8,617 nucleotides of DNA, taken from positions 1-8,617 of the forward strand of contig JAZRJL010000056.1 in NCBI GenBank assembly GCA_045645805.1, given 5' to 3'. How positions within the stretch are numbered: the stretch's first letter is position 1; every line of letters begins with the position of its first letter. The DNA is from SIG440 sp045645805. Its GTDB lineage: Bacteria > Bacillota > Clostridia > Monoglobales > Monoglobaceae. The notes beneath the pieces are model-generated. The model ran no database searches. It was given only the letters and a program-made list of their open reading frames with translations, and was not told the DNA's origin. The translations under genes and the position numbers were made by a program. Below, piece after piece: positions 1 through 6,909 of this stretch.

Positions 1-132
1 TCCTCAATTATCAATGTAAAGGAAGAGAGCGACATCGACAGCTTTTTGAGTGGCACACAAGGCACACTCTTCACCGAAGAGATACAAGGCCTTGATGATT
101 TTGAATTGATATGTTTTTTGGTGATAAAGTAG
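1..132 (+). CDS. C-terminal fragment of an upstream gene, possibly the SNF2-type helicase of the extended Type III R-M operon
   Basis: An open frame enters from the window edge in frame 1 and runs 43 codons to a TAG stop at 130-132. The visible end is acidic with a hydrophobic finish (…GLDDFELICFLVIK). Only the last residues of the protein are present, so no domain motif can be checked. Its stop lies 4 nt before the next start, which places it in the same operon. From knowledge of this locus type, the gene before DUF4391-mod-res is commonly a large SNF2/DEAD-family helicase, and that is the most likely identity. This rests on context, not on motifs. Base composition here is balanced, like the DUF4391 and res genes and unlike the next gene, so it probably belongs to the conserved backbone. 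The coding reading is fairly safe; the product is a guess. Confidence 0.5.
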   Translation, partial: SSIINVKEESDIDSFLSGTQGTLFTEEIQGLDDFELICFLVIK

Positions 133-136
133 GAGT

Positions 137-982
137 ATGAGAGAGTTTTCAGATAAGGAAAAGAATCTTATTAAGAAGTTTCTGCGATTAAAGAATGATA
201 ATGATATTGTAGGATTGCAAGTTGCCAAATTTATTCGGGAGAGTTTGGACTGTTTTGCATTGAAATACCAGATTGCGGACGACCCTAAAATCGTTTTTTA
301 TTCTAAATCAGATACCGAAGCAGATAAAAATAAGGTAAATCACAACTATATTAAAATTTGTGATTTCATCTATTTTCTTCAAGAATTAGAAGAATATGGT
401 TTTATCAAATTTCAAAGGAATGTTTCTGAAATGATTAGTGGCTCAAAAAAGGGTTATTACTTATTGTTTGATAGGGATAAGTATAAATATGATGAAACTT
501 CTGATAATTTTTATTTTGAAAGCAATACAGAATTTAATGGTAAGCAAGTAGCGTTAATTGCTTTAGGTCCTGTTAAGTCCAAAGAGAATGTTAATCTTGA
601 TTTTGTTAAAGACTTAGCTACTTATGGAAATGCTATAATTTACCCCTTACAAAGGTTACAGGATTTTGTAGATAAAAAGTTTAGAACGCTTGAACAAGTA
701 AATGTTGATAAACAAAATTTATTGACTTTGTTAGGTATTCTTGCAGCCTTTGCTGTTGGTATTGCTTCTCCTTTCATAAGTAAATGGATTTCTGAAAAGT
801 CAGATAATGAAAGTTTAGAGCAAGTCATTTCTGCTATCAAAGAAGAAAAGTCTATTTCAATAGATAAGTTTCCCGATATACTCCCCGACACCCTCAACGT
901 GAAAGTTACCAACACCTCGGAGCAACAGCCAATTAACTTGAACGTAACAGTCAAGGAAAACCAACCGACAAAAATACAATAA
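137..982 (+). CDS. Putative single-pass membrane protein of unknown function, inserted in the R-M operon
   Basis: This 281-residue protein belongs to no family I can name. Residues 1-95 are charged and helical; the stretch around 75-92 (FIYFLQELEEYGFIKFQ) looks like the recognition part of a winged-helix fold, but this is only suggestive. Residues 100-190 look like a mixed soluble domain. A single hydrophobic segment, about residues 195-214 (LLGILAAFAVGIAS and flanks), is a good membrane helix. It is followed by a charged linker and a polar, beta-prone tail with a weak internal repeat (LNVKVTN, then LNVTVKEN). No signal peptide is visible, so the large N-terminal part probably faces the cytoplasm. 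The ATG at 137 is 4 nt after the upstream stop; AGGAG at 131-135 is too close to serve as a normal ribosome site. The stop is 3 nt before the DUF4391 start. The gene is clearly AT-rich up to about 880, unlike both neighbours, which suggests insertion into an existing operon. A membrane-anchored sensor or effector tied to the R-M system is possible but unproven. Confidence 0.8.
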   Translation: MREFSDKEKNLIKKFLRLKNDNDIVGLQVAKFIRESLDCFALKYQIADDPKIVFYSKSDTEADKNKVNHNYIKICDFIYFLQELEEYGFIKFQRNVSEMISGSKKGYYLLFDRDKYKYDETSDNFYFESNTEFNGKQVALIALGPVKSKENVNLDFVKDLATYGNAIIYPLQRLQDFVDKKFRTLEQVNVDKQNLLTLLGILAAFAVGIASPFISKWISEKSDNESLEQVISAIKEEKSISIDKFPDILPDTLNVKVTNTSEQQPINLNVTVKENQPTKIQ

Positions 983-985
983 CCA

Positions 986-1597
986 ATGTACGGCCTACCG
1001 CAACGAACCGAAATAAACAAGCCACTTCATAAGACAAAAGTCTTTGAGAAGTTCGACTTGACAGCATCGCAACGAGATAGTTTCGATGCCGACATAAGCC
1101 GTATGTTTATCACCCACGTTGTTGCCGAAAGTACCATACCCACAATAAAGGCCGGAAATGAAATTGCCGACTTCTATGTGATAGAGGTTTCGTTGAAGCG
1201 TCGCGAATACGCCCCGAAGAACATTGAACTATTGGCAAAGTTCATACCCCGGAAAATCCTCTTTTTGCTGCACTTTGAAGAACAGGCACAGCTTGCCATT
1301 CATCACACGAAGCTGATATACTCCGCTTGGCAACAGTGCGACACGTTGAACATTCCGCTTACAGGCCTCGACCTCGATGCCGTTTGGGAAAACATCGTTG
1401 CCACCATTGGCTCAATCACCGTGCAAGAGGGCAACACCCTTACAGAGCAGATTAAGAGCGATGAACAAAAATCGAAGCTCCAAAAGCAGATACAACTCTT
1501 ACAGCAGAAGCTGAACAAAGAAAAACAATATAATAAACAGATAGAAATAAACGCCGAGATAAAGCGACTGAAGAAACAACTTAACGACATTAAATAG
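986..1597 (+). CDS. DUF4391 domain protein, accessory of the Type III R-M operon
   Basis: This 203-residue protein matches the pattern I know for DUF4391. It opens with MYGLPQRTEINKPL and continues with FDADISRMFI (about 34-43), the block VSLKRREYAPKNIELLAKFIP (about 68-88), AIHHTKL (about 108-114), GLDLDAVWENIVATIG (about 131-146) and GNTLTEQI. The last 50 residues are Lys/Gln/Glu-rich with leucines at heptad spacing and form a likely coiled coil, suggesting oligomerisation or docking to a partner. The family has no assigned biochemical role that I know of, but it is repeatedly found just before Type III mod and res genes, as here. The start at 986 gives the full family N-terminus and lies 3 nt after the previous stop; mod begins 9 nt after its end. 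Base composition is balanced, like res. The family call is firm and the function open. Confidence 0.85.
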   Translation: MYGLPQRTEINKPLHKTKVFEKFDLTASQRDSFDADISRMFITHVVAESTIPTIKAGNEIADFYVIEVSLKRREYAPKNIELLAKFIPRKILFLLHFEEQAQLAIHHTKLIYSAWQQCDTLNIPLTGLDLDAVWENIVATIGSITVQEGNTLTEQIKSDEQKSKLQKQIQLLQQKLNKEKQYNKQIEINAEIKRLKKQLNDIK

Positions 1598-1606
1598 AAC
1601 AAAGAT

Positions 1607-3571
1607 ATGGAACTCGAAAGAATGACACTCACATCAGCGTCAGGCAGTAAACTCAACCTCGATGCACTGTATCAAATAATGCCCTCTTGCTTTACAGAGG
1701 TGCGCGACGAAAAGACAGGTAAAATATCACACAAAATCAATTTTACCACACTTCGTGAACTCTTGGGCGATAACGCCTATGAGGGTGCAGATGAAGAATA
1801 CGGCTTTTCTTGGGTAGGCAAGAATGCCGCACGCCGTGAGGCAGCGAGTTCCATTAACAAGACACTGCGCCCCTGCCCCGAAGAGAGTGTAGATTGGGAT
1901 TCTACCGAAAACCTCTATATCGAGGGTGATAATTTAGAGGTGCTGAAGCTCCTGCAAAAATCATACTTGGGTAAAATCAAGATGATTTATATCGACCCTC
2001 CATATAACACTGGTAATGACTTTGTTTACCGTGATGATTTTGCGGTAAAAGCAGACGAATACGATTTGAAGGCTGGCAATATTGACGAATTAGGTAATCG
2101 CTTCCGTAAAAATCCTGATAGTAATTCTCGTTTCCACTCCGATTGGTGTTCTATGATTTATGAACGATTGCTTGTTGCAAGAGCATTGTTGTCAGAGGAC
2201 GGTGTTATTTTTATCTCTATTGATGATAACGAGGTTGCTAACTTGAAAAAAATTTGTGATGAGGTTTTTGGTGAGCAAAATTTTGTCGCAAAGTTTGATT
2301 GGCGTAAGAAAACAGGTGCTAATGACGCTAAAGATATTGCTGTCGTTACAGAATCGATATTGTTATATACAAAGCAGCGTAATATCACTTTAGAGAATAA
2401 TATCTGGAGAAGAGACGAAGATTCGATAAATGTAGAGCGTTATAGGTTTGAAGATGAATTTGTAGATGTTAGAGGTAAATTCTACTATGACACTCTGGAC
2501 AGAGGAGGTTTACAATATTCTGACTCAATGAATTTTGGCATTGAGGCTCCCGATGGAGGTTTGATATATCCAAATGGAAGAGATAGTTTTTATAATGACG
2601 GGTGGATTTGGAAATGGAGTAAAGACAAAGTAAAGTGGGGTATTGAAAATAAGTTTTTGGAGTTTGTTAAGTCTAATAAAAGTAAAGGTTCTGCTTATAC
2701 AATCAAATACAAGGTATATCAAAATGTAGATAATGAGGGAAATATCCGTGAGAGAGCTGGTAGAGCCTTTATGAACTTAATTGTTGACCCAATAAACCAA
2801 ATCGGCAATTTAGAAATGAAGGAGCTTTTTGAAAATAAGACTCCATTTTCCAACCCCAAGCCGATAGGTCTTGTTAAGTTTCTATTTAATACATTAAAAC
2901 ATAAAGATGCTCTTGTATTAGATTTTTTTTCAGGTTCTGCAACTACGGCTCATGCTGTAATGGAACTTAATGCCGAGGACGGTGGTCGTCGTAAATTTAT
3001 AATGGTACAGTTGCCTGAACCGATTGACATTAAAAGTGAAGCTTTTAAGATTGGGTATAAAAATATTTGCGAGATAGGCAAAGAGCGTATTCGTCGTGCA
3101 GGAAAGAAAATCAAGGAAGAAGCAGGAGAAAAAGCAGCGAACCTTGATACAGGTTTCCGCGTATTTAAATGCGAGGACAGCTTTATGAATGATGTCTATT
3201 TTGCACCTTCAGAACTTAAACAGGAAGATTTGTTCTCGCAGATTGAAAACATAAAGGACGGTACAAGCGACCTCTCTCTGCTCTTCGGCTGTATGCTCGA
3301 TTGGGGCGTTCAGTTGTCGTTGCCATTGAGCCACTTTACCGTTGCCGGAAAAACAATACACAATGTGAACGACGGCGACCTTGTCGCTTGCTTTGCCGAA
3401 GATATTAACGAAGATGTTATATCTGCCATTGCAGAACTCTCACCGCTTCGTGTCGTGTTCCGCGACAGTTGTTTCAGTGAGTCGGCATTTAAGATGAACT
3501 TGTTTGAACTCTTCAAACAGAAATGTGGCTGGAGCGAGGAACAGGTAAGGGATAAGGTTCGTGTGATTTAA
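1607..3571 (+). CDS. mod: Type III R-M modification subunit Mod, beta-class adenine-N6 DNA methyltransferase
   Basis: Mod transfers a methyl group from AdoMet to adenine N6 within the recognition site and also gives the Mod-Res complex its DNA specificity. Length, 654 residues, is normal for the family. The catalytic DPPY sits at 130-133 in YIDPPYNTGNDFVY. GVIFISIDDNE is at 199-209, a motif-X-like TPFSNPKP at about 412-419, and the AdoMet-binding DFFSGSATTAHAV at 439-451. DPPY before the FxGxG-type motif is the beta order expected of Type III Mod. Residues about 225-405, between these blocks, are the target-recognition domain; they have no recognisable sequence and are AT-rich compared with both ends of the gene, a sign of domain exchange. 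The specificity cannot be read from sequence. The start at 1607 lies 9 nt after the DUF4391 stop; a second in-frame ATG five codons on is less likely. All catalytic motifs are intact. A T8 run lies across the DFF codons (2923-2930). Confidence 0.95.
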   Translation: MELERMTLTSASGSKLNLDALYQIMPSCFTEVRDEKTGKISHKINFTTLRELLGDNAYEGADEEYGFSWVGKNAARREAASSINKTLRPCPEESVDWDSTENLYIEGDNLEVLKLLQKSYLGKIKMIYIDPPYNTGNDFVYRDDFAVKADEYDLKAGNIDELGNRFRKNPDSNSRFHSDWCSMIYERLLVARALLSEDGVIFISIDDNEVANLKKICDEVFGEQNFVAKFDWRKKTGANDAKDIAVVTESILLYTKQRNITLENNIWRRDEDSINVERYRFEDEFVDVRGKFYYDTLDRGGLQYSDSMNFGIEAPDGGLIYPNGRDSFYNDGWIWKWSKDKVKWGIENKFLEFVKSNKSKGSAYTIKYKVYQNVDNEGNIRERAGRAFMNLIVDPINQIGNLEMKELFENKTPFSNPKPIGLVKFLFNTLKHKDALVLDFFSGSATTAHAVMELNAEDGGRRKFIMVQLPEPIDIKSEAFKIGYKNICEIGKERIRRAGKKIKEEAGEKAANLDTGFRVFKCEDSFMNDVYFAPSELKQEDLFSQIENIKDGTSDLSLLFGCMLDWGVQLSLPLSHFTVAGKTIHNVNDGDLVACFAEDINEDVISAIAELSPLRVVFRDSCFSESAFKMNLFELFKQKCGWSEEQVRDKVRVI

Positions 3572-3585
3572 TATTCGTTGATACT

Positions 3586-6500
3586 ATGAAGCTCAAATTC
3601 AAACAACAGGCTTTTCAGCGCGACGCTGCTCGTGCTGTTACCGATGTCTTTATAGGTCAGCGATATTCGGACGGCTTTTCATACCGCTTTGATAAGGGCA
3701 AGCAGAAAGGCCCTAAACAGCAGGAAGCGTTTGACGCTTTGGGTATCTGCAATGAGCCTATTATGCCCGATGAAAATTCATTGGTGCAGAATATTCGCGA
3801 AATACAGATGTCGCAGGAGTTGGAGCCAATCACACACCTTGTAGGTGAGGGATTGAATCTCACTATCGAAATGGAGACAGGCACAGGCAAGACCTACACC
3901 TACATTAAGACAATGTATGAACTTAACAAGCTCTATGGCTGGAGTAAGTTTATAATTGTCGTACCGAGCATTGCCATTCGTGAGGGCGTGGTAAAGAGCC
4001 TCGAAATTATGCAGGATCACTTCGCACAGGAGTACTCCGGCAAGCGTTTGCAACATTTCGTTTATGACAGTAAAAATCTTTCGCAGATTGACGCTTTTGC
4101 GCTCGATACCAATATGTACGTTATGGTTATCAATACGCAGGCGTTCAATGCTCGTGGTGCAGATGCCCGTCGCTTTACATCGAAATTGGAAGATTTCGGT
4201 TTCAGAAGGCCTATTGATGTCATCGCTGCCACTAATCCAATTCTTATCATCGACGAGCCACAGAGCGTACTCGGCGCAGATAAGAAGAACGCAACCCGTG
4301 AGCGATTGAAGGACTTTAATCCACTATTCACACTGCTGTATAGTGCCACACACCGCAAGGAAGATTTATACAATCATATCTACCGCCTCGATGCGATAGA
4401 CGCTTTTAACAAAAAGCTCGTTAAGAAAATTGAGGTGCTGGGTATCACTCAACAAGGTTCTACCGCAACAAACGGTTACGTTTACCTTGAAAGTATTATA
4501 CCTGGCAAGAACGGTGCAGCTCCGCAGGCACGCATAGGGTTTGATGTTAAGACACAAACATCTACAAAGCCAATTACAAAATTGGTCGGCGAGGGCTTCG
4601 ACCTCTACCCGAACAGTGGCGAACTTGCCGAATACGACAACAATTTCATTATTGACCGTATCGACGGCGTTAATGGCTTTGTTCGTTTCCTCAATGGCAC
4701 ATTGCTGTATGAGGGCGATGTTATCGGTGCAGTGAATGAAGATTTGATACGCCGTATTCAGATAAGGGAAACAATACGCACCCACTTTGAGCGTGAGCGT
4801 GCCTTGTTCGCAAAAGGGATAAAGGTGCTTTCTCTCTTCTTCATCGACCAAGTGGAGAACTACCGCATTTACGAGGCTGGCGGTGGCACAAGCAATGGCA
4901 AGTTTGCCGAAATATTTGAAGAAGAGTATATTCGCGTACTCTCCGAAATGCAGCCCACATTCGGCGACGAAAAATATCTCCAATACCTTGCAGGCATTAG
5001 CGTGTCGGCAACACATCAGGGCTATTTTTCAAGAGACAAGAAAGGCCACTTTGTTGATTCAAAGGTTGAGAAAGGCACATCGGACAGTGCCGATGTCGAT
5101 GCCTACACACTTATTATGAAAGATAAAGAAAGCCTGCTTTCAATGAATCCAAGAGTGAAAGGCTCTGCAGTACGCTTTATCTTCTCGCACTCTGCCCTTA
5201 AAGAGGGCTGGGATAATCCGAATGTGTTTCAGATATGTACGCTCAAATCCTCGAATAGCGAAATCAAGAAGCGTCAAGAGGTTGGCCGAGGTATGCGCCT
5301 TTGTGTAAATCAGAATGGAGAGCGTCAGGACGAAGATGTTTTAGGCAGTGCCGTGTTTGACACAAACGTACTCACCGTTATTGCAAGTGAAAGTTACGAC
5401 GACTTTGCCAAAGGTCTGCAAGATGAACTTGCACGTTCTGTTTCCACACGCCCCATTGTTGTTACAGCAACACTCTTTACCGGCAAGACACTTGTTTTCG
5501 CCAATGGAGAGAAGCGCACCCTTTCCACTTCGCAGGCAGTTGAGATACACGAAGAACTTGTATCTAATGGCTATGTAAAGAAAGGCAAGCTCACACAGAA
5601 ATACTTTGATGACAAACAGCAGGGCAAGCTCGACTTTGGAGATTATAACGATGCAAAAGATAGTATAGGCGTTATTCTCGACAAAGTATTCAATCCCGAC
5701 TTGCTCAAACCTGAAAATTCAAGAAACGCCCGTGAAGCGCACTTCGACGAGGCCAAATTCAAGAAGCAGGAGTTCCAGGAATTGTGGCGTCGTATCAACA
5801 CACGCACCTATTACACTGTTGATTTTGACACAGCCGAACTTGTTGCAGGTTCAATAAAGGAGATTGACGAGAATTTGAATGTTACCGAGATACGCATTGT
5901 TATAGGTACAGGCTCGTTGGAGAATATACGCGACAAGGAAGAGTTGGAAGCAGGTACTGCAATGACAGCAGGCAAAGTGCGTACTATCCACGTTACAGAG
6001 TCCGTAGGCGACAATGTCAAGTATGACCTTGTAGGCCGCCTTGTTGAAAGCACCGGGCTTACTCGCCGTGCTATTGTGGAGATACTGACAGGCATTAAGC
6101 CTGCCACATTCCACCAATTCAGGCTCAACCCCGAAGAGTTTATCATAAAGGTAGGCAATATCATTAACGAGGTTAAAGCCCTTGCCGTTATCAAGCATAT
6201 TGAATACCATAAGCTCGAAGAAAGGTTTGACAGCGATATATTTACTGAAAATACTCTTCGTGGCAAATTGGGAGTCAATGCCATTGAGTCCAAAAAGTCG
6301 TTGTATGACCTTGTTGTCGTTGATAGTTGGAATACTGAACGCCCCTTTGCTGAAGAACTCGAAAGGCGCGATGATATTGTCGAGGTTTACACCAAGCTCC
6401 CTCGCGGTTTTTATATCAATACCCCTATGGGGCATTACAACCCCGATTGGGCTATAGTGTTCAAAGAGGGAGTAGTTAAGCACATCTATTTTGTTGCAGA

Positions 6501-6666
6501 AACAAAAGGTGCTTCAAAATACCTTGTAAAAAGCAGTAACATTAGCGGTATCGAGGGAGCAAAGATAGAATGTGCAAAGCAACATTTCTCTTCTATTTCA
6601 GGCAGTGATGTCAAATACGATGTCGTGCGAAGTTTTGGCGAACTTTTTGACGTGATTACAAAATAA
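3586..6666 (+). CDS. res: Type III R-M restriction subunit Res, SF2 helicase fused to PD-(D/E)XK nuclease
   Basis: Res uses ATP hydrolysis to move or switch along DNA after Mod binds an unmethylated site, and cleaves when two complexes meet. The 1026-residue protein is a normal to slightly long family member. Visible motifs in order: Walker A in METGTGKTYTY (96-106, lysine 102); a Ia-like block IIVVPSIAIREGVVKSLE; motif II IIDEPQS (D223, E224); motif III YSATHR (252-257); motif VI QEVGRGMRLC (564-573, arginines 568 and 571). Near the C-terminus NPD (D954) is followed by AETKG (E972, K974). The 18-residue D to E distance and the E-x-K pair match the nuclease site known for EcoP15I-type Res. 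DEPQ instead of DEAD/DEAH is usual for this branch. The start is 15 nt after the mod stop codon begins to close that gene, in the same operon. No frameshift or missing key residue is seen, so restriction should be functional. Mod must be present for activity. Confidence 0.95.
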   Translation: MKLKFKQQAFQRDAARAVTDVFIGQRYSDGFSYRFDKGKQKGPKQQEAFDALGICNEPIMPDENSLVQNIREIQMSQELEPITHLVGEGLNLTIEMETGTGKTYTYIKTMYELNKLYGWSKFIIVVPSIAIREGVVKSLEIMQDHFAQEYSGKRLQHFVYDSKNLSQIDAFALDTNMYVMVINTQAFNARGADARRFTSKLEDFGFRRPIDVIAATNPILIIDEPQSVLGADKKNATRERLKDFNPLFTLLYSATHRKEDLYNHIYRLDAIDAFNKKLVKKIEVLGITQQGSTATNGYVYLESIIPGKNGAAPQARIGFDVKTQTSTKPITKLVGEGFDLYPNSGELAEYDNNFIIDRIDGVNGFVRFLNGTLLYEGDVIGAVNEDLIRRIQIRETIRTHFERERALFAKGIKVLSLFFIDQVENYRIYEAGGGTSNGKFAEIFEEEYIRVLSEMQPTFGDEKYLQYLAGISVSATHQGYFSRDKKGHFVDSKVEKGTSDSADVDAYTLIMKDKESLLSMNPRVKGSAVRFIFSHSALKEGWDNPNVFQICTLKSSNSEIKKRQEVGRGMRLCVNQNGERQDEDVLGSAVFDTNVLTVIASESYDDFAKGLQDELARSVSTRPIVVTATLFTGKTLVFANGEKRTLSTSQAVEIHEELVSNGYVKKGKLTQKYFDDKQQGKLDFGDYNDAKDSIGVILDKVFNPDLLKPENSRNAREAHFDEAKFKKQEFQELWRRINTRTYYTVDFDTAELVAGSIKEIDENLNVTEIRIVIGTGSLENIRDKEELEAGTAMTAGKVRTIHVTESVGDNVKYDLVGRLVESTGLTRRAIVEILTGIKPATFHQFRLNPEEFIIKVGNIINEVKALAVIKHIEYHKLEERFDSDIFTENTLRGKLGVNAIESKKSLYDLVVVDSWNTERPFAEELERRDDIVEVYTKLPRGFYINTPMGHYNPDWAIVFKEGVVKHIYFVAETKGASKYLVKSSNISGIEGAKIECAKQHFSSISGSDVKYDVVRSFGELFDVITK

Positions 6667-6696
6667 GAACAGAGGTTCTGGCACCTTATGGAGATA

Positions 6697-6710
6697 CGCC
6701 CCGCGCCCCG
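6697..6710. repeat. 7-nt tandem duplication CGCCCCG at the foot of the terminator stem
   Basis: CGCCCCG occurs twice in a row. The homologous hairpin at 8564-8589 follows TACGCCCC directly and has only one copy, so a small duplication here, or loss there, explains the difference. The extra copy could compete for pairing with the 3' stem arm. Confidence 0.6.
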
Positions 6711-6733
6711 ACGCAATTTGCGTCGGGGATTTT
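6706..6733 (+). terminator. Rho-independent terminator of the R-M operon
   Basis: A 9-bp GC-rich stem pairs CCCCGACGC (6706-6714) with GCGTCGGGG (6720-6728) around an AATTT loop; two more A-T pairs can close inside the loop. ATTTT follows. It begins 40 nt after the res stop. The reverse strand also forms the hairpin but without as good a T run on that side. It is directly preceded by a tandem copy of CGCCCCG (6697-6703 and 6704-6710). Confidence 0.8.
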
Positions 6734-6796
6734 CATTAACTACCATTTCTTATGACATCTTGGCAGTTCATTTTGTCAGTCTGTCAAATTCCTTGA

Positions 6797-6828
6797 TTTA
6801 CAATATCTTCCTAACATTCATAGGTTTA
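6797..6828 (+). promoter_or_regulatory. Weak candidate Bacteroidota-type promoter for the HEPN-like gene
   Basis: The stretch 6734-6909 between the terminator and the next start is AT-rich and has no convincing gene. Within it TTTA (6797-6800), 20 nt, then TAGGTTTA (6821-6828) resembles the Bacteroidota -33 TTTG / -7 TAnnTTTG pattern with one mismatch in each box. In AT-rich DNA such near-matches arise by chance. The 5' leader would be about 75 nt. A promoter somewhere in this stretch is expected because the preceding operon is terminated. Confidence 0.2.
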
Positions 6829-6909
6829 TTGATATGGCCTTACTTTTTTGCTTATTTTTTCGTGTCTTTGGCACGCTATTTGTGTAGATTCTATATATAT
6901 AATTTTTTT

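Noticed and set aside
96..136. Possible separate promoter for the membrane-protein gene (TATGTTTT at 110-117)
   Set aside because: It matches the -7 box in 7 of 8 positions but no -33 TTTG lies at 19-21 nt upstream, and the upstream frame ends only 4 nt before the start, so co-transcription is simpler.
640..1020. 126-codon antisense frame across the end of the membrane-protein gene
   Set aside because: It overlaps two tightly spaced sense genes, has no features, and has no room for its own regulation.
4366..5016. 216-codon antisense frame inside res
   Set aside because: It is Cys-rich and without domain sense, lies wholly opposite the well-supported helicase region of res, and reflects codon bias of the sense gene.
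5811..6483. Two long overlapping antisense frames at the 3' part of res
   Set aside because: Both lie opposite the Res coding sequence, overlap each other in different frames and show no recognisable motif; they are shadow frames.
6688..6909. 74-residue N-terminal extension of the HEPN-like gene from the ATG at 6688
   Set aside because: It starts before and reads through the terminator hairpin; its first residues (APRRNLRRGF) are just the translated palindrome, and the rest is AT-rich leader. The ATG at 6910 is the next in-frame start.
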